The position numbers and the translations under genes were made by a program. Shown here piece by piece: positions 32,915-36,064 of a DNA stretch of 36,064 bases. Below the pieces are notes generated by a model. The model made no database searches. It saw nothing but the letters and a program-made list of their open reading frames with translations, and was not told where the DNA came from. The stretch spans positions 1-36,064 of the forward strand of contig CALKLO010000044.1 of assembly GCA_937991945.1 (NCBI GenBank). Reading direction: 5' to 3'. Positions within the stretch are counted from its first letter, which is position 1; each line of letters starts with the position of its first letter. The DNA comes from an uncultured Granulosicoccus sp. Its GTDB lineage: Bacteria; Pseudomonadota; Gammaproteobacteria; Granulosicoccales; Granulosicoccaceae.

Positions 32915-35244
32915 ATGCGTCGACGCCTAAGAAACATCAATAGAAGAGAGACAATCCCGAGGTAGCCAAGAGAACCTGAGCTTGTGCTACCCGTGCTGTC
33001 TTGCAACAGAGCAGGATCAGCTTGTGCGGTACGAATCCAATCTAACATGTGACTCACAGAGTCTGCTGTCAGCGCCGCACTCTGCGCAGAACCCGATAAA
33101 CACAGCTCCTCTGCGATGCACAAATCAAGAGCATGCTCACCTTCGGTAATCAGGTGCAGCTCGCTACCGGCTTCTCCACAATTGACAATGCTACGTAGCG
33201 TGTCAGGTTGTTCCGTTAAATTAGATGCAGGCCCCTCCTTAGGATTACCTGCCAAGGCGTTACACATTCTGACCGACTGACTGACCGGCAAGACGCTATC
33301 TTCAATACCATGCAGCATGAAAAACGGCGGCGCGATGCCTTGTCGGTCTACCACACGGGCCGCCAATGAATTGCGTTGGATTAGCGGCAGTTGAACGTCT
33401 AAGGTTTCGAGCGTCTCACCCACTACCGCTTCCAAAATACCTTGCCCCGTGACAGTTTCGATTTCGCCCTCAAGCAGTTGACGCGCGAATTCTGCAAAGT
33501 CAGTGGGTGCATAAAACAAAACCGCACTAGCTACTTCAGTAGGCCGCTCAACGGCTAATACTGCCGCCAAGTGCCCACCCGCGGATTGACCAAACACAAC
33601 CGGCTTATCAACAACACCGTAACGACTGCCGTTGTCTTGCACCCACGTTAAGGCATCGTGTGCATCATCTAGCACTTGCTCTAACGATGCGTCGTTACAC
33701 GCCTCGTTACCTTCTGCTGTGCCAATGAGACGGTAAAAAGGAACAAAGACCACGTAGCCTTTATCAACAAATTGAGCCGCAAAAGCCTCTAAGCCTAACG
33801 CACCTGAAGAACGACGTTGCCAACTACCGCCATGAAAAGCGATAAGTGTTTTTGAAGGTGTTGAGGCAACGGCATTTGGGGATGCAGAATGAATGCGCAT
33901 CTCCAGTGAGCATTCGCCCATGCCGGTAGGTACTGTTTTGTAGTTAACACGCTGTGTGAAAGGTTGTTGTTTACCCGCAAGTGGTAGTGCACCCACATCA
34001 AAGCGAGTACCGGGCGATAGCGTCCAACGATTAAGCTCACTCGTGAACGAGGCGGCATTGCCTAATCGTTCTGTATCTAACACCTGAGTGCAGTATTGCA
34101 CGGTGTTGGTTGCGTAAAAATCTAGAGACGTTTGACACTGTGCATCCTCGTAGTAAGCCATGCCATTCTCATCAGCACCCAACGTGGGTATTTGCATAGC
34201 CTCACAACCTGACGCATTGAGTTGATACACCGGCTGATGAGTCATCGTTGTTTGAAGGACACCGGCAACTTCACATTGCACCGCATGACTAATGATTGCT
34301 TGAACACCGGCCTCATCACCGACAATAAGAGCGGCTAGGAGTGCTACCCGTTGCGTGCGCATATAGCCGAGGGACAACGAAAAATCTGCTTGTGGTGTTA
34401 GCAATGCATAAAGCGAATTTACTTGCTCATCGGTGGCCGATGGTAGTTCTAATTGAATGCGGCCGTCGTCAAGTTCGCTTTCTATAGAGTCTCTTAGACG
34501 TTGCTCCAACTCGGTTAAGGCCTGAACAATTTGCGCATCGTCAAACGCGTCATCTATTTCATCTTCAATAAAATCTTCTAACAGGCTTCGCAACAATGAG
34601 TCGTCCACGTCGACATTGATGTTCTGTTTTTCCAAACGACCCTCAAGTGACACTTCAGGTCTTAGGGTTAGCAATTGCTGCTGATCATTTAGTGACGGAT
34701 TTAATCGAAGCTCTAGTTGCAATGACAACTGCGCGGTGCCACTTGCATCGAATGAAAAATTATCGTTTCCTAACTCTTGGCAACTGCCCAAACGTACCCC
34801 TATGATTTGCTTGGCTCGCCCTACTACCGATATGGACGTGTCTAACTCTATGGACAATTGTATTGGCTGATACAGCGTATCCAAGGTTACGGAGAGCGCT
34901 GAGTTGGAGGCCAGCGCTATATTTGTGTCCAGAGAACGAATTTCAGTTCTTGTGCACCCGGAGTTAACGTTTAAATCTGTTTGCGAATCCGAATAAATAA
35001 GTTCGCCAGCGCCCAAAGTAAGCTCTGCATCGTTTAATGCATTTTGAATTTTCTGTAATGCAAGGCGGGACAACGCATCCGGTTGCGTGTCCATTTCGTA
35101 TATTGCATTGTCGAGGTCTGCAATGGACACGCGAATGGTCTCTGCATTGACAGGCTGGTAGCCAGACACGCACAGTAAAATTACAGCAAAGCCACTGTGT
35201 AGAATACTGGGGAATTTACCACGAGTTTTGATGTCTTCATTCAT
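32902..35244 (-). CDS. Exported alpha/beta-hydrolase (esterase) with novel N-terminal region and GlyGly-CTERM-like tail
   Basis: 780 residues. The signal peptide ends near Asn-Ala34. Residues 36-400 are of unknown family: beta-rich and acidic, with two helical stretches and several cysteines. Residues 430-735 are an alpha/beta-hydrolase of the carboxylesterase/BD-FAE type: oxyanion HGGSW (471-475), nucleophile Ser554 in GQSAGG, Asp649 in GIEDS and His704 in GEHAL. The C-terminus has a Ser/Gly/Thr-rich stretch, then GSLGYLGIVSLLLMFL and a run of four Arg. This tripartite pattern matches GlyGly-CTERM signals cut by rhombosortase, pointing to the outer surface or type-II secretion. It is followed by a coupled SDR gene. 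Substrate unknown; an ester of a polymer or cell-wall compound is possible. Confidence 0.85.
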   Translation of the reverse strand: MNEDIKTRGKFPSILHSGFAVILLCVSGYQPVNAETIRVSIADLDNAIYEMDTQPDALSRLALQKIQNALNDAELTLGAGELIYSDSQTDLNVNSGCTRTEIRSLDTNIALASNSALSVTLDTLYQPIQLSIELDTSISVVGRAKQIIGVRLGSCQELGNDNFSFDASGTAQLSLQLELRLNPSLNDQQQLLTLRPEVSLEGRLEKQNINVDVDDSLLRSLLEDFIEDEIDDAFDDAQIVQALTELEQRLRDSIESELDDGRIQLELPSATDEQVNSLYALLTPQADFSLSLGYMRTQRVALLAALIVGDEAGVQAIISHAVQCEVAGVLQTTMTHQPVYQLNASGCEAMQIPTLGADENGMAYYEDAQCQTSLDFYATNTVQYCTQVLDTERLGNAASFTSELNRWTLSPGTRFDVGALPLAGKQQPFTQRVNYKTVPTGMGECSLEMRIHSASPNAVASTPSKTLIAFHGGSWQRRSSGALGLEAFAAQFVDKGYVVFVPFYRLIGTAEGNEACNDASLEQVLDDAHDALTWVQDNGSRYGVVDKPVVFGQSAGGHLAAVLAVERPTEVASAVLFYAPTDFAEFARQLLEGEIETVTGQGILEAVVGETLETLDVQLPLIQRNSLAARVVDRQGIAPPFFMLHGIEDSVLPVSQSVRMCNALAGNPKEGPASNLTEQPDTLRSIVNCGEAGSELHLITEGEHALDLCIAEELCLSGSAQSAALTADSVSHMLDWIRTAQADPALLQDSTGSTSSGSLGYLGIVSLLLMFLRRRRICIS

Positions 35245-35473
35245 ACTAACTAGTGTACGTCCTTCGCTACGCGGCGTACCCTACAAGGCAATGTTACTCT
35301 GACAAGTTCACTTTTATCCACAACCGCCGTTGTCTATCGGCATCATTACAAAGGTGCTGAGCTAGATGCATTTGAGGCCTTATCAGCTAAACGCAATGAC
35401 AGTATCAAGAGCATGCGTGGCGCTGGGTATGGCGAGTTCCGATTTCAACCGTTTTAAGCGTTGAGCCAAAAAA

Positions 35474-35502
35474 CCATCACGCACCGACACAGTGCGCGAT
35501 GG
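35474..35502 (+). promoter_or_regulatory. Hairpin covering part of the adaptor gene's ribosome-binding site
   Basis: The arms CCATC-a-CGCAC and GTGCG-c-GATGG give ten pairs with one A-C mismatch and a 7-nt loop. The last two G residues are the first bases of the GGAG (35501-35504) in front of the GTG start at 35513. It could be an operator or a translation-control stem. Confidence 0.35.
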
Positions 35503-35512
35503 AGTAAAAAAT

Positions 35513-36064
35513 GTGCAAGTTCTAACGCTAAGATTGCACAAATTGATGCTTAAGGCGTACTCTCGTTACGCAACAACATTTAAAAAAATACCGACTATGT
35601 GGAAGCTATTTAGCCTGGCTGTTGTCTTAGGCGTTGCTGCAATTCTCTGGTTTCGCATCGATGGCGCTGAGCCCCCGCAAGACGCACCGTCAAGCAGTGC
35701 ACCAGCCGCCAACAGCACAGGTTCGGTAAACAGCGGCAACGACGCCGACAAAGCCTCTGGCAAGACAGGCACCAGCGGCGGCAAACCTAACGCCAATGCA
35801 AACTCAGGCAAACCCACCCAAGCAGGCACCAGCGGCGGCAAACCCGATGCCAGCGCCAGCTCAGGAAAACCGGCTCAGGCTAGCGGAAGACGCGGAGGTG
35901 GCAGACCGGCCCCACTCGTTGTCACGCGCCCTGTCACGCAAGCACTCATCAATGATCGATTAAAAGCGGTGGGCAGTGGCACAGCACTCGCTTCGGTGAG
36001 TGTCGTACCTTTATCCGGCGGCATTCTTACTGATGTTTTAGTCAGCTCAGGCAATTCAGTCACC
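35513..36064 (+). CDS. RND/HlyD-type membrane fusion protein (periplasmic adaptor), 5' part
   Basis: Open to the right edge, 184 codons seen. I chose the GTG at 35513 because GGAG stands 8 nt upstream; in-frame ATGs at 35546 and 35597 are alternatives. After a short basic start there is one membrane span (about WKLFSLAVVLGVAAILWF). A low-complexity Gly/Ser/Lys/Pro/Ala region with two near-identical 19-residue units follows. Then RPAPLVVTRPVTQ begins the adaptor fold, with LKAVGSGTALASVSVVP, SGGILTDVLVSSGNSV, the usual start of the biotinyl-lipoyl-like domain of RND efflux adaptors. Partner pump genes would be expected just beyond the window. The disordered linker is longer than in AcrA-type proteins. 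Confidence 0.8.
   Translation, partial: MQVLTLRLHKLMLKAYSRYATTFKKIPTMWKLFSLAVVLGVAAILWFRIDGAEPPQDAPSSSAPAANSTGSVNSGNDADKASGKTGTSGGKPNANANSGKPTQAGTSGGKPDASASSGKPAQASGRRGGGRPAPLVVTRPVTQALINDRLKAVGSGTALASVSVVPLSGGILTDVLVSSGNSVT
35766..35879 (+). repeat. Two tandem 57-nt units in the adaptor gene
   Basis: Units start at 35766 and 35823. Their first 22 bases are identical (beginning CAGGCACCAGCGGCGGC), and each encodes a 19-residue unit such as GTSGGKPNANANSGKPTQA. The second unit differs at a few codons. In-frame repeat length variation between strains is possible. Confidence 0.75.

Overview
The window looks like a chromosomal segment of a Gram-negative, probably marine heterotrophic gammaproteobacterium. 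The reasons are a YaeQ homologue, an RstA/RstB-type two-component system next to MipA/OmpV and DUF3019 proteins, a lipobox lipoprotein, an RND-type adaptor, a GlyGly-CTERM-like tail and many periplasmic-binding-protein ABC importers. Base composition is close to balanced by eye. Genus cannot be fixed from the sequence; Granulosicoccus- or Arenicella-like lineages are only a guess. No rRNA, tRNA, CRISPR array or insertion sequence was seen.

Layout. (1) 1-1544, minus: a secreted Kelch protein with a C-terminal carbohydrate-binding-like region, cut by the left edge. (2) 1811-2341: yaeQ. (3) 2441-5536, minus: a 1031-residue ABC-exporter-like protein whose nucleotide-binding motifs are all degenerate, with a large insert and a C-terminal cyclic-nucleotide-binding-like domain. 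(4) 5782-9473, minus: proX-proV-proW-type glycine betaine importer ending in a clear terminator. (5) 9714-11961, minus: a guanidino-acid ureohydrolase and a thiolase. (6) 12080-16438, minus: an AfuABC/FbpABC-type importer with a fused double permease. (7) 16772-17359: a lipoprotein. (8) 17368-20650, minus: mipA, DUF3019, response regulator and histidine kinase, preceded by a close match to the RstA box. (9) 20764-23257: a START/GyrI-like fusion, a J-domain/Cys4/PilZ fusion and an unrecognised protein. (10) 23651-32080, plus: SLC13/RCK transporter, creatinase and a PotABCD-type importer. (11) 32192-35244, minus: an SDR and a secreted two-part esterase. (12) 35513 to the right edge: start of an RND/HlyD-type adaptor.

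How the parts fit. Two blocks handle small nitrogenous, osmolyte-like compounds. In the plus-strand block, creatinase (His232, Glu262 and Glu358 at canonical positions) splits creatine to sarcosine and urea, and the adjacent Pot-type ABC system is the likely importer of creatine or a related compound. The binding-protein gene in that block uses CGT for all twelve arginines, has a strong Shine-Dalgarno and is flanked by RNA structures, so high differential expression is expected. In the minus-strand block a ureohydrolase of the guanidinopropionase type sits beside a betaine-type importer, a thiolase and a second ABC importer. Both enzymes release urea from guanidino compounds; a shared nutritional theme is inference.

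Most unusual items: the catalytically dead-looking ABC/cNMP protein, the J-domain/PilZ fusion, the branched RNA structure upstream of the binding-protein gene, the 21-codon frame whose stop overlaps the start of the second permease, and the enlarged permeases (ProW-like with a coiled coil, PotB-like with a ~245-residue insert).
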